A stretch of DNA of 64,000 bases from an uncultured Eubacteriales bacterium (lineage in GTDB: Bacteria > Bacillota > Clostridia > TANB77 > CAG-508). The notes beneath the pieces are model-generated. The model searched no databases. It worked only from the letters and a program-made list of their open reading frames with translations, and was not told where the DNA came from. The DNA lies in assembly GCA_905203305.1 (NCBI GenBank), contig CAJKVH010000001.1, positions 1 through 64,000 on the forward strand, written 5' to 3'. Numbering within the stretch: the stretch's first letter is position 1; each line of letters opens with the position of its first letter. The position numbers were made by a program, and so were the translations under genes. Shown here piece by piece: positions 1 to 9,646 of this stretch.

Positions 1-493
1 CTTGTAATTCTAATCCTGTTTCTAATGTTGCTGGTTTTCCAGATGTTGTTGTTGTGTTTCCAGCAAATCCTGGTTCTGTATATGTTACTTCTAGTTCAAC
101 AAATATTGGAGGTTCAACTGCAAATACTTTTCCTTTATATGATAGTATTTTAACTTGCATATTTTCTTTTAAGTATTTTAAACAATCTCCTAATTGTTCT
201 TTATTTAATGGCATTTGATCGTATGTATCATTATCCATAAAATAATATAAATCTCCATCATTGTATAAATATTGCATTTCTTTTTTCTCTATTTCTGCTC
301 CTGGATATTTATCTGATGGGTTAAATGTTTTTTCTAAAACTGCTCCTGATATAACATTTTTTAATTTTGTTCTAACAAATGCAGATCCTTTTCCTGGTTT
401 TACGTGTTGGAATTCTACTACTCTATATACATTTCCTTCCATTTCAAAAGTTGTTCCGTTTCTAAAGTCTCCTGCTGAATATACTGCTGCCAT
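1..493 (-). CDS. efp: Elongation factor P (3' end cut by window edge)
   Basis: EF-P binds ribosomes stalled at polyproline stretches and promotes peptide bond formation. The 164 visible residues start MAAVYSAGDFRNGTTFEMEG and contain the KPGKGSAFVR loop, whose lysine is the modification site in this family, followed by the OB-domain stretch around YLYNDGDLYYFMD. Usual length is about 185 residues, so only the last 20 or so lie outside the window. The ATG at 493 follows a good GAAAGGAG site. It lies downstream of an M24 aminopeptidase gene, the common Firmicute order. Identification is firm. Confidence 0.96.
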   Translation of the reverse strand, partial: MAAVYSAGDFRNGTTFEMEGNVYRVVEFQHVKPGKGSAFVRTKLKNVISGAVLEKTFNPSDKYPGAEIEKKEMQYLYNDGDLYYFMDNDTYDQMPLNKEQLGDCLKYLKENMQVKILSYKGKVFAVEPPIFVELEVTYTEPGFAGNTTTTSGKPATLETGLELQ

Positions 494-546
494 ATTTCTT
501 TCTCCTTTCAATTTCTCTAAAATCTATTTTTGTTAATATTTTCTCA

Positions 547-1614
547 TTAAAGAGCTTTGATAATTATACACTCTTTATCCGATTCTGTCAAGGCAATTGC
601 ACCTTTCTTTGTTACAAGCACTGTATCTTCTATTCTTACTCCAAAGTTTCCTGCTATATATATTCCTGGTTCATCTGTAATTACCATATTTTCTTTTAAT
701 GGAGAATCATTTTTTATTCCAACAATTGGTCCTTCATGTATATTTAGTCCTACACCATGACCTAAACTATGAATTAGACTTTGACCATTTACATTAAAGT
801 CACTTTCTACTCCTTTTGCTATTGATTTTATATTTGCTCCATCTCTTATTTGATCTAATGCCATTTTTTGATTTTTTAATACTAGATTATATATTGCTTT
901 TTGTTCTTCTGTTAAGCCTCCTACAAATATTGTTCTTGTCATATCTGAACAATATCCATTTACAATACATCCCATATCTATTGTTATAATGTCTTGCTCA
1001 CAAATTACCCTATCTGTTGGCACAGCATGTGGCTTTGAAGAATTTTCTCCAGATGCTACTATAGTTTCAAATGATTCTCCCTCACTATTATCCATATAAT
1101 AGTCATGAATTTTTCTTGCAATTTGCTTTTCTGTTAATCCTGGTTTTATATATTCTTTTAACATTTCAAAACATGCATCTGTTATTTCACACGCTTTTTT
1201 TATGTTTGCAATTTCTTCATCATCTTTTATAGCTCTTAATTGGTTTATTAATTCTTCTGCTTCAACAAAATTATTTATTTTAAATTTTCTTATATAGTCT
1301 TTATATTTTTTGTATGTCAAATATCCTTCTTCAAATCCTACATTTTCACAAAATAAGAAGAAATTTTCATATTCATCTCTTGATATGTTTTTTTGATCAT
1401 CTACAACTATATCGTCAAAAGGAGTTATTATACTAGATACATATTCCATATATCTTCCATCTGTTATAAAAATATTTTCTTTTCTTGTTAATAATAAAAT
1501 TCCTTCAGCTTCTATTTTTGTTAAATATCTTATATTTATTGGATTTGCTATTATCATTCCTTGTAAATTTAATCCTGCCATTTTATTACGAATTGCCTGT
1601 AATCTATCATTCAT
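547..1614 (-). CDS. M24-family Xaa-Pro aminopeptidase
   Basis: Cytoplasmic dinuclear-metal aminopeptidase that removes N-terminal residues preceding proline. The 355-residue protein has an N-terminal creatinase-like domain (about 1-125) and a C-terminal pita-bread domain. Visible metal-ligand motifs are IDMGCIVNGYCSDMTRT (two Asp), HSLGHGVGLNIHEGP (His), TDEPGIYI (Glu) and GVRIEDTVLV (Glu). Length and order match YqhT/PepP-type enzymes. The start is supported by an AAGGGGA site. The neighbouring efp is the usual partner; the gene follows the prepilin peptidase after 12 bases, so they are probably cotranscribed. Confidence 0.95.
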   Translation of the reverse strand: MNDRLQAIRNKMAGLNLQGMIIANPINIRYLTKIEAEGILLLTRKENIFITDGRYMEYVSSIITPFDDIVVDDQKNISRDEYENFFLFCENVGFEEGYLTYKKYKDYIRKFKINNFVEAEELINQLRAIKDDEEIANIKKACEITDACFEMLKEYIKPGLTEKQIARKIHDYYMDNSEGESFETIVASGENSSKPHAVPTDRVICEQDIITIDMGCIVNGYCSDMTRTIFVGGLTEEQKAIYNLVLKNQKMALDQIRDGANIKSIAKGVESDFNVNGQSLIHSLGHGVGLNIHEGPIVGIKNDSPLKENMVITDEPGIYIAGNFGVRIEDTVLVTKKGAIALTESDKECIIIKAL

Positions 1615-1626
1615 ATTTTATTCCCC

Positions 1627-2386
1627 TTAATTGTTTTTACTATATAAACCTAGTGTAAAGATATTCATTAAAATTCCAACTAAACTTGCGTATGGTACAA
1701 ATATTGATACAAATGCACCAATTACAATAAATGGTCCAAAAGGTATATATTCGTCTGTTTTCTTTATTTTAGTCGTAAGCAAAAATATACTTATTATAGC
1801 ACATACTAAAAATGATACTAATGATATAATTATTATATTTGTTAACCCAAAATATAGACCTAGTGCTCCCATAAGCTTAACATCTCCTAAGCCCATTGCT
1901 TCTTTTCCGTAAACAAGTCCTCCCAAAAGAGTTATAAGCAAGAATATTCCTCCTCCTGCTAACATTCCAAGTAACATATTTATTGAAATTGCAACATTTG
2001 ACATTCCATATAAAAATGCAAATACTAGTCCTATTTCAAACATTGTTAAATTAAGTCTATTTGGTATTATTTGTAGTTTGTAATCTATAACTACCACACT
2101 TAGCATCATTGGTGTTAATATTAAGTATTTTATTAAATCTAAATTTTCTGCAATTTTGTCTGATATTCCATATCTGTATAAAATTGCTATATATAAAAAT
2201 GCTGTTACAATCATAAGTATGTAATTTGGGTTAAATTCTTTTTTGTATTCTTTAATTATGTCTAAAGAAAATACTTTTTTATTTTCCGGAAGTCTTTTGT
2301 TCATCCAGTTTACAAATTCTCCAACAAAAAGTCCGAAGAATTGAAACTATTATATAATATACTATATTTACATCATTAAAATACAT
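1627..2386 (-). CDS. A24 prepilin peptidase, read through a +1 shift at CGG
   Basis: Membrane aspartyl peptidase that cleaves type IV prepilin-like leaders. Starting at ATG 2386, inside the end of the upstream yqeG-like gene, frame 0 reads 17 residues to a CGG at 2333-2335. Skipping its C gives ...VSIL-GLFVGEFVNWMNKRLP, the standard prepilin-peptidase N-terminus, and a 252-residue protein. The two catalytic Asp are in VVIDYKLQIIPNRLN (about D101) and GLGDVKLMG (about D168). The N-terminal zinc cysteines of long homologues are absent. Without the shift the shortest open frame starts at an internal Met (2304) and lacks the first membrane segment. Pilin-like substrates occur at 7786-9084 and 30250-32472. 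Confidence 0.88.
2333..2335 (-). other. CGG +1 frameshift site (prepilin peptidase)
   Basis: Codon context CTT-CGG-A. Skipping the C yields CTT-GGA, Leu-Gly, at residue 18 and joins the start at 2386 to the downstream frame. Confidence 0.85.
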
Positions 2387-2906
2387 CTTTTTCACCTTTA
2401 AATATTTTTTTCTTTATTTTGTTTTCTATAGGTCTTTTCCAGGCAGTATACCAAAAGTCTTTTTTATCTATTGGATCTACTAATATTGTAAACATTTTGC
2501 ATCTATTTCCACCTATTACATCTGTAAATATTTGATCACCCACTACTGCAATGGCTTCTGATTTTAAGTTAAGTTCTTTTTGTACTTTTATAAAACCTTT
2601 TTTTGAAGGTTTTTTTGCAAAATATTCATATTTTATTTCTAATTTTTTAGCTACGTTTTCTACTTTTTCTTTTTTATTAGTATTAGATAATATATACATT
2701 TTTATTCCTTGACCTTGGAGCTCATGTGACCAAGTTACTATTTCATCTGATAAATTTTTATCGTAGTCTATTAATGTATTATCAACATCTAAAATTAAGG
2801 CTTTTATTTTATTTTTTAATAAAAATCCTATTTTTATATCTAAAACACTACTAAAATATGCATTGGGATATATTTTTTTCATATTTCTTTTATGCTTTTT
2901 AAGCAC
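2376..2906 (-). CDS. YqeG-family HAD phosphatase
   Basis: HAD-superfamily phosphatase of the YqeG/IIIA type, probably acting on a phosphorylated small metabolite. Motif I is LILDVDNTLIDYD, motif II is YILSNTNKK, and the C-terminal part has KKPSKKGF and VVGDQIFTDVIGGNR, which supply the lysine and second acidic motif. The 176-residue length fits the family. The GTG start at 2906 is chosen because AAAGGAG sits at proper spacing; MKKIYPNAYF at about residue 9 is where most homologues begin. Its stop overlaps the prepilin peptidase start, which indicates translational coupling. Confidence 0.88.
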   Translation of the reverse strand: MLKKHKRNMKKIYPNAYFSSVLDIKIGFLLKNKIKALILDVDNTLIDYDKNLSDEIVTWSHELQGQGIKMYILSNTNKKEKVENVAKKLEIKYEYFAKKPSKKGFIKVQKELNLKSEAIAVVGDQIFTDVIGGNRCKMFTILVDPIDKKDFWYTAWKRPIENKIKKKIFKGEKDVF

Positions 2907-2920
2907 AATCTCCTTTTCTC

Positions 2921-3613
2921 CTATATTAAAAATGCTATTGTAAGTATTATTGTTTTTAAAAGTGTTCCTAGCATTAGCTGAAAATTTACTGTTCTTATTC
3001 CAACATCATTTATTTTATCATAACTTTTTATTATGTTTTCTATCTCTTCTTTTGATGATATATTTACTTCTTTCATGTAATCTTCTGCTAAAAATCTTGC
3101 TTTTAACATTGCATCATCTTCTAAGTAACTTCTTATAAAATAATAAATATAACTAAGTAATATCATTATAGATATGTATAACATTGAATCTTGTATTTTA
3201 TTTGTTATTGCAAATATTCCAACTATAATAAAGTACAATAAATACACATTTGAAAATATAAAATTAAATAATAATATTTTTCTTTTTTGTATAGAATGTA
3301 AACACTCATGTGCTATTGTTTGTATTCTTGTATAACTATTTTTTACATCTGCAATTACTATTTTATTTGTTTGTACAATGTAAAGACATGTTTTCGAGTT
3401 TTTATCTTCTTCTATTTTTACATCTTTATTATTTATTTTTTTTAATATGCTTTTACATATTTCTATATTTGATGGATATTTTTCCACCAATTTATTAAAC
3501 TTTATTTCTTCATATTCAACAAATTGTTTTAATTTTCGTGTGTTTATATCATACACTTTTACTAAAACTAATAATACTATAAACAAAAGCATTATTGTAA
3601 TTATTAAATTCAT
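2921..3613 (-). CDS. Membrane zinc metallopeptidase (YugP-like)
   Basis: A 230-residue membrane protein with an N-terminal transmembrane segment (1-20), the zinc motif HECLH at TIAHECLHSIQ, two central transmembrane helices after it, and a third ligand candidate in RSYLEDDAMLKARFLAEDY. This order matches the YugP-type neutral zinc peptidases of Firmicutes. The protease role is inferred from the HExxH motif; no substrate is suggested by the context. It lies between ylbF-like and yqeG-like genes in a tightly spaced run. Confidence 0.75.
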   Translation of the reverse strand: MNLIITIMLLFIVLLVLVKVYDINTRKLKQFVEYEEIKFNKLVEKYPSNIEICKSILKKINNKDVKIEEDKNSKTCLYIVQTNKIVIADVKNSYTRIQTIAHECLHSIQKRKILLFNFIFSNVYLLYFIIVGIFAITNKIQDSMLYISIMILLSYIYYFIRSYLEDDAMLKARFLAEDYMKEVNISSKEEIENIIKSYDKINDVGIRTVNFQLMLGTLLKTIILTIAFLI

Positions 3614-3626
3614 TTTTTTACCAACC

Positions 3627-3962
3627 TTATTGCATTATATCTTTTACAGCTTCACTGATAGTTTTATTAATATCTCCTAGCAATATATTAAATTTAAATT
3701 CGGCATCAAAATATTTTTTTATTTCCGGAATTTCAATTAATTCTTTATATAAATTTTGAATTTTTGCCATCTTTTCACTATCTGTTTTTCCTGTTTGAAT
3801 TGTATTTATTTGCTCTTCATATCTTGCTTTTTCAAACTCTGATATTTTTTCTTTATATTGAGGTTCTAAATTGATTGCTTGTTTTGCTTCTTTAAAATTT
3901 ATGTATTCTTCTGATTCTTTTATTTCTTTTGCAAGCTTATTTACTGTATCATAAACATTCAT
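3627..3962 (-). CDS. YlbF/YmcA-family helical protein
   Basis: A small all-helical cytoplasmic protein of 111 residues. The pattern NKLAKEIKESEEYINFKEAK and the repeated charged helices match the Com_YlbF family. In Bacillus YlbF, YmcA and YaaT (RicF, RicA, RicT) form a complex that acts in RNA maturation and development. A RicT-like gene lies at the far end of this window, so a similar complex is possible here, by inference. The second ATG (3962) is chosen because it stands seven bases after GGGGG; the first ATG at 3968 is too close. Confidence 0.8.
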   Translation of the reverse strand: MNVYDTVNKLAKEIKESEEYINFKEAKQAINLEPQYKEKISEFEKARYEEQINTIQTGKTDSEKMAKIQNLYKELIEIPEIKKYFDAEFKFNILLGDINKTISEAVKDIMQ

Positions 3963-3995
3963 TTTCATTCCCCCTATATTTATAAATCAAGCCTA

Positions 3996-5282
3996 TTATG
4001 CATAAGCTTGATTTTTTCTAAATGTAAGCAAATTTGTAATTTCACCTTTTGCAGGTTTCTTAGCTTTGCTTTCTTTTTCTTGTTCGATTTCTTTTCTTTG
4101 TTTTTCAGCAACTGTTTCACATATTGCTTTTTGGTAAGTGAAGTGTGTATCTTGTGCAATTTTTGCCCAATTGTATTCGTTTCTTACTTTTGCTTTTGCT
4201 TTTTTTACTATATTACTACATAATTGTGGATCAAATAATAATTCCAAAATTGCATCTGCAATTGAGTTGCTATTTCCACAATAACTCTTCATTCCTGTTT
4301 GACGATGTTCTACTATTTCATTTAGTCCACCAATATCTGATACTACAACAGGAACTTCAGCAAGCATTGCTTCTAATGTTACTATTCCAAATGGTTCATA
4401 TGTACTTGGAAATACTGAAATATCTGCTGCTTTGTACATTTTGGCAACATCTTTTCCGTTTAAGTATCCAGCGAAACATACTTTATCTCCTAGTCCCATA
4501 TTATATACTTCTTGTTTTAGTTCATTTATCATTCCACCTTTTCCAGCTATTACAAGCTTAGCATCATGATAATGTTCTAGTATTTTTGGCATTGCTCCAA
4601 TTAAATATTGTACACCTTTTTCATATACTAATCTTCCCATAAATAGTATTATTTTTTCGTTATCTAGTGCATATTTTCTTCTAAAGTCATAGTCTCTATC
4701 TATTCCAGAATAGTTTGTTAAATTAACACCATTTGCTACTACATTTATTTTCTCAAATGGTAATCCAAATAGTCTTTGTAACTCACTTTTCATGAAATTA
4801 CTATTTACTATTACTTCTGTTGATTCATAAGTTAACATCCATTCTGTATCATTTATGTATTTTTGATTTGCTTCTCTTATTCCACTGTTTCTTCCTGCTT
4901 CTGTTGCATGGATTGTTGAAACTATTGGCATATCATAGGCTTGTTTTAATGTTTTGGCAGCATAGGCTACTAACCAATCATGTGCATGAATTACATCAAA
5001 TTTTCCTTCTTTTGCAATTATTTCTCCTGTTTTTGCAACCATATTAAAGTTTAATTGCATTACCCAGTCAATAAAGTTGTTTGGATTTATCATAAAGTTA
5101 TCTACTCTATATACTTTTACACCTTTGTCTAATTCATAATATGGTGCATTTCCCTCTCTGTATGTTACTACTGTTACTTCATGACCATCTTTTATTAATC
5201 TTTTTGATAGATCATTTACAACTCTTGCAATTCCTCCCACTACTCTTGGTGGATATTCCCATGTTAACATTAAGATTTTCAT
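3996..5282 (-). CDS. GT4-type glycosyltransferase (glycogen-synthase-like)
   Basis: A retaining GT-B glycosyltransferase of 428 residues. It begins MKILMLTWEYPPRVVGGIARV, typical of glycogen/starch synthase-like GT4 enzymes, has HAHDW in the N-domain, and has FMGRLVYEKGVQYLIGA, ISVFPSTYEPFGIVTLEAM (the donor-binding E-x7-E region) and VVVSDIGGLNEIV in the C-domain. The start at 5282 has a GAAAGGAAG site; longer readings have no family support. The real sugar donor and acceptor cannot be told. With malQ elsewhere in the window an alpha-glucan role is possible. Confidence 0.9.
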   Translation of the reverse strand: MKILMLTWEYPPRVVGGIARVVNDLSKRLIKDGHEVTVVTYREGNAPYYELDKGVKVYRVDNFMINPNNFIDWVMQLNFNMVAKTGEIIAKEGKFDVIHAHDWLVAYAAKTLKQAYDMPIVSTIHATEAGRNSGIREANQKYINDTEWMLTYESTEVIVNSNFMKSELQRLFGLPFEKINVVANGVNLTNYSGIDRDYDFRRKYALDNEKIILFMGRLVYEKGVQYLIGAMPKILEHYHDAKLVIAGKGGMINELKQEVYNMGLGDKVCFAGYLNGKDVAKMYKAADISVFPSTYEPFGIVTLEAMLAEVPVVVSDIGGLNEIVEHRQTGMKSYCGNSNSIADAILELLFDPQLCSNIVKKAKAKVRNEYNWAKIAQDTHFTYQKAICETVAEKQRKEIEQEKESKAKKPAKGEITNLLTFRKNQAYA

Positions 5283-5421
5283 CTTCTTTTTACTTCCTTT
5301 CTTGAAAAAGCATTTTCTTGTGTTTATTTTTTGATATTTTTCTACATATAGCACTATTTTATACAACTATTCATAAATTGTAAATAGTTTTAGACAATTT
5401 TTTTACTTTTATTTAGCTATT

Positions 5422-7774
5422 TTATTTCTCATTTAATATCACTTTCAAATGTCTAATTCCATCTTTTACAGTTTTTAAATGTGATTTACCATTCCTTTTA
5501 TCTCTATAAAAATTTATTGGAATCTCTTTAATTTTCAATTTTTCCTTTTGTGCTTTTATAATCATTTCTGTTGCATATTCCATGCCCTCAGATATGCAAT
5601 TTAGATTTACAATTTTTTCATTATCATATCCTCTTAATCCGCAATTAGCATCATAAATTTTTGCTCCATGCTTCATTCTTATAAGCCACGAAATAATTGG
5701 TGTTCCTATATATTTATGAGAAAACTTAATTGCCCCTTTTTCCATTTTGCCTTTATATCTGTTTCCAATAACCAAATCATTTCCATTTTTTAATTCCTTT
5801 ACTATTGGCATAATTTCTAAAATATTATAGCTGTCATCTGCATCAACCATTATGACATATTTTCCGAATAGCTTCTATTGTTCCATATCTTAGTGCATTT
5901 CCATATCCTTTTTTATCTACTTTTATTACCCTTGCCCCTTGTTTTTTAGCTATTTTTATAGAATTATCTTCACAACCATTATCTACAACTAATATTTCAG
6001 CATCTAAATTTTCTTGTTGTATTATTTGTTTTGCTTTTTTTAGGCAAATTCCTATCGTCTTTTCTTCATTCAAACAAGGAATTAATATTGTTATATCTTT
6101 TTTAGGATTTAATTTTATTTTTTCTTTTAAAGTTTCTTGATTTTGATCATTTTTTTTCTTTATATTCTGTACAAAAAAGATGATCGCAAGTAAACTAAAT
6201 AAAATTTGTACTCCATAAGTATTTGCCAAATACATAGTATTTAAAGCATCTGTATACATGGTTATATATGTAAATGTTATTATAAAAATCCTACATAAAT
6301 ATAATCCCGCAAGACCTAATAAAATTAAAATTTCATTATATATTTTGTTATGGTTTATGATTGAACATATAATTAATCCAATAACACAAATAAGTGAAAT
6401 TTTAAATATTATAGGATTAATCTTTATATATATATTTTTTATTTGTTTTAGAGCATTTAATCTATTTTGATTTTCTGTTCCGTTATAAGTAATTTCTGTA
6501 TCTATTTCTTCTCTGGTTATATTTTTCCATTTTTCATTTTCTTGTAAATCATTACTTAATCTATTTTGAACAACAATTTTTAGTAAATAAAAATTGTTTT
6601 CCATTCTTATTGTGTCTTTACATTTTTTTATAGAATTTATAATGTCCTCAAAATTAAATCTTGGAACATTTGTTACTCTTTTATTTTTATATCCTTCTAT
6701 TTTACCTTCATCTATCGCATTATTTATTTCATTTGCTAATTCTTTATAATATTGATTAGCTGTTTTAGCATCTTTATAATATCCTTTTGCATCAACACCT
6801 TTTATTATAGCCCAATGTATCCATCCACCTTGAATCTCACCTATTTTACCATCTCCACATTTTGACCATTTGTCTGCTTCTTCTCCAGTTAAATATTCTT
6901 CTATCTCTTTAAATTTAGGACTTATCTCACATATTCTTTTTATTGTTTCTTGGCTTACAGGTACTTTGCTATATATCTCGTTAGGTATCACTCTAGTTAT
7001 TGCTCCATATGCTTCTTTGAATTCTTTTGACCAATATTGATTTAATTCAAAAACACCATAATTTTTATAGTTTACAGTGCATATTGTTAAATTATTTATT
7101 ATAAATATCGCTATTGGAATTACATACATTCCAATTAATATTTTTTTGTTTTCTATTTTTTTGTCTTTGATTATAAATATTATTGTTGTAATTGTAGATA
7201 TAATTACAAATGGTAATATCCATATACTTTCCTCTCTACATAAATAAAGTGCCGAAAGCGTTATTCCCAGTCCTATAAAATATTTTATTTGTTTTTTTGG
7301 AGAATTTTCTCTATTTAGAAATATACTGTAAGAAAATCCTATAAGTAACATTGTTAAACTGGTATATATTCCATCTCTATATACTCTACATATTTCTGTT
7401 GAAAATGTTACTGGATTAAATAACAATATTGCAAATATTATATATAGGATTTTTTTGTTTTTTATTGTTTTACTAAATGTATATATAACAAATAGGCATG
7501 AAACATCATACAATAGTTCTTGCCCTATTAAAAATGGTATGTGTAATTTATTTAAGATTGCAATAAATATTGGCGTGATTGGTCCTTTTACAAGGGTTAG
7601 GGAGTTATATTCCCCTAACCATTTTCCTTGTAAAATACTGTTTGCTTGTTTTAGCATTAGTGCGTCGTCATATTTGTTTTCTGGTATGTATTTTATTGGT
7701 TGCACTGAGATTAGGTATATTTTTAGAAGAATTAAAAGTATTATTATTATTGTTGCTGTTAGTTTATTTTTCAT
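5422..7774 (-). CDS. Polytopic membrane protein fused to GT2 domain, +1 shift at CGG
   Basis: With one CGG shift this is a 783-residue protein. Residues 1-520 hold about ten hydrophobic segments and an extracytoplasmic loop, like membrane glycosyltransferases or flippases. From about 560 a cytoplasmic GT2 domain of the dolichol-phosphate-mannose-synthase type starts with DITILIPCLNEEKTIGIC and EILVVDNGCEDNS. Frame 0 ends 6 residues after the CGG at 5864-5866. Skipping the C gives EAI-GKYVIMVDADDSYN, restoring the family's DxD region, and the rest (IGNRYKG, ANCGLRGY, GMEYATEMI) continues to the natural end. The ATG at 7774 has AAAGGAT upstream. Role: probably cell-surface polysaccharide or lipid glycosylation, by inference. 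Confidence 0.87.
5864..5866 (-). other. CGG +1 frameshift site (membrane-GT2 fusion)
   Basis: Context ATT-CGG-A becomes ATT-GGA (Ile-Gly637). It lies seven codons before the DADD metal/donor motif, so unshifted translation would lose catalysis. Confidence 0.87.
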
Positions 7775-7785
7775 ATTTTTATCCT

Positions 7786-9084
7786 TTATTTTACTGTTAC
7801 ATTTCTCTTTGTGCATGTTTCAGCTAATTTTGATAGGATAGTGCATGTTCCTGTTAGTTGGATTGGTTTGGTTGTGTCCCAAAAACAACCTTCATAAGTC
7901 CATTTTGATGCTTCATTGTCTATATTTGCATTTATGGTAATTTCTCCAGTAAGATTAGTGCATTCACAAAAAGTATATCCCATACTCGTTACGCTATTTG
8001 GGATTTCTGGTGCAGTTGTTAATCCTGTACAGTCTGAAAAAGTACCATTCATATACGTTACGCTATTGGGGATTTCTGGTGCAGTTGTTAATCCTGTGCA
8101 TCCATAAAAAGTATATCCTATATCCGTTACGCTATTTGGGATTTCCGGTGCAGTCGTTAATCCTCTACATTCTCGGAACGTACCATTCATTCCCGTTACG
8201 CTATTTGGGATTTCTGGTGCAGTTGTTAATCCTGTACATCCTGAAAAAGTACTAGGCATATTCGTTACACTATTTGGTATTTCCGGTGCAGTCGTTAATC
8301 CTGTACAGTCTTGGAACGTACCTGCCATACTAGTTACACTGCCTGGTATTTCTGGTGCTATGCGTAAACCTGTACAGCGTATAAAAGTATAGCTTAAATC
8401 TGTTACTTCAGTAAATTTTCCCTCTTCTCCGTTATAAATATATTGAGGTATCTTTCCAACTATTTTACCATCATCATCTATTCCTCCATCATATGCATAT
8501 TCCTGTGCATATGATGATTCACACGAAAAAATCCCCCATGTTCCATCTTCTTTTTTGCTCGGTCTCCATAAATCCATATTAACAGGCTTTCCATCTGTTC
8601 CTATTCCAATGAATGAGCTTTTAACCTGTTCTTTATGTTTCATAGACTCAGGATTTTTATTTGCATCTTCTAAAATTTTATTCCAATTTACACTTCCTGT
8701 ACTACTTCCATTTTCATTTACTATTCCTGTAGCTTCTACTCTGTAATCTTGTCCATCTACTGTTACTGTCCATCCATTTGTTGCATCTCCTGTTATTTCA
8801 TATTTTCCTTCTCCTATATTGTTATTTAACGCTGTTTTTAGGTTTGCATCTGTTATTGTTCCTAATCCTTGTGATAAAGCATCCATTGTAGATAACTTTA
8901 CTAAATCTTCATTTTGAGCTGTTCCATTTTTACTTTTGGCTTCTGCCGCTCTGTTCAATATTCCATTTTGTCCTGTTAGCATGCTTATACTTATTCCTGC
9001 TAAAATTAACAAAACGATAATTGTTACTACTAACGCTATTAACGTTATTCCTTTGTTTCTTTTGAATTTTTTGTTTAAATTCAT
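7786..9084 (-). CDS. Pilin-like leader protein with BspA-type repeats
   Basis: A 432-residue surface protein candidate. Residues 10-33 (NKGITLIALVVTIIVLLILAG region) form a type IV prepilin-like leader and helix, with cleavage expected after the glycine; position +5 is Ala rather than the usual Glu. After a linker, residues 240-385 hold about seven 23-residue repeats of the kind LTTAPEIPNSVTNMPSTFSGCTG, the BspA/DUF285 pattern of surface and adhesion proteins. The conserved Cys-Thr in each repeat and a Cys-rich C-terminus are visible. It probably is exported and processed by the A24 peptidase at 1627-2386. RBS AAGGGGG is upstream of 9084. Confidence 0.82.
   Translation of the reverse strand: MNLNKKFKRNKGITLIALVVTIIVLLILAGISISMLTGQNGILNRAAEAKSKNGTAQNEDLVKLSTMDALSQGLGTITDANLKTALNNNIGEGKYEITGDATNGWTVTVDGQDYRVEATGIVNENGSSTGSVNWNKILEDANKNPESMKHKEQVKSSFIGIGTDGKPVNMDLWRPSKKEDGTWGIFSCESSYAQEYAYDGGIDDDGKIVGKIPQYIYNGEEGKFTEVTDLSYTFIRCTGLRIAPEIPGSVTSMAGTFQDCTGLTTAPEIPNSVTNMPSTFSGCTGLTTAPEIPNSVTGMNGTFRECRGLTTAPEIPNSVTDIGYTFYGCTGLTTAPEIPNSVTYMNGTFSDCTGLTTAPEIPNSVTSMGYTFCECTNLTGEITINANIDNEASKWTYEGCFWDTTKPIQLTGTCTILSKLAETCTKRNVTVK
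7975..8375 (-). repeat. Tandem 69-base coding repeats in BspA-like gene
   Basis: About six near-identical 69-base units encode the 23-residue BspA-type repeats. Several units differ by only a few bases, so copy number may vary by recombination or slippage. Confidence 0.8.
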
Positions 9085-9257
9085 TTTTCTTCCCCCTTTT
9101 TCCAGTATTCAATGCATAATATAAGTTTTTATCTTTTGCATTTTTACACCTTTTTTATTTAATTTTACACCAATATTCTATTCTATTTGATTTATTTTGA
9201 CAAGACTTTTTTATATTTTTGCATCATAAATTTTAATACATATTTCAATAAATACTA

Positions 9258-9641
9258 TTAAAAAATATTAACTAGATTGAAAGAATACTTATCAGTAATA
9301 TGTTCCAACACATAAACCGTCTTTTCCAATTCACTTATGGACTGCTCATACTCCCTTGTTTTTGCCAAACTCTTGCATGCAGTAAAATTACTTTCAACTT
9401 TTTCAAGCTCATCATGTTCAATATAATAAGCAAGTTTATCATAAACCTCTTTCCATTTATTATCAATTTTACTTATCTCCTCATCTGCTTTATCGTCATC
9501 TTTCTCAAATAAACTCTGTTTCAAACTTTTCAACTCTCCAGTTATATAGTTTACTGTATTTTTAGTATAATTTTGCGTAACAATATCACCTATAATTATC
9601 AAAATAACCAAAATAACACAAATAACTAACTCTTTTTGCAT
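9258..9641 (-). CDS. DUF4363-type membrane-anchored protein
   Basis: A 127-residue protein with one N-terminal transmembrane helix (about 5-22) and a charged helical remainder rich in Lys/Glu with regular hydrophobics, suggesting a coiled-coil-like extracytoplasmic domain. The pattern and its position directly after a YetF-type gene (5-base gap) match the DUF4363 family, commonly paired with YetF/DUF421 proteins in Clostridia. Function is unknown. The start has GGGGA upstream at slightly long spacing. Confidence 0.7.
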   Translation of the reverse strand: MQKELVICVILVILIIIGDIVTQNYTKNTVNYITGELKSLKQSLFEKDDDKADEEISKIDNKWKEVYDKLAYYIEHDELEKVESNFTACKSLAKTREYEQSISELEKTVYVLEHITDKYSFNLVNIF

Positions 9642-9646
9642 ACCAA

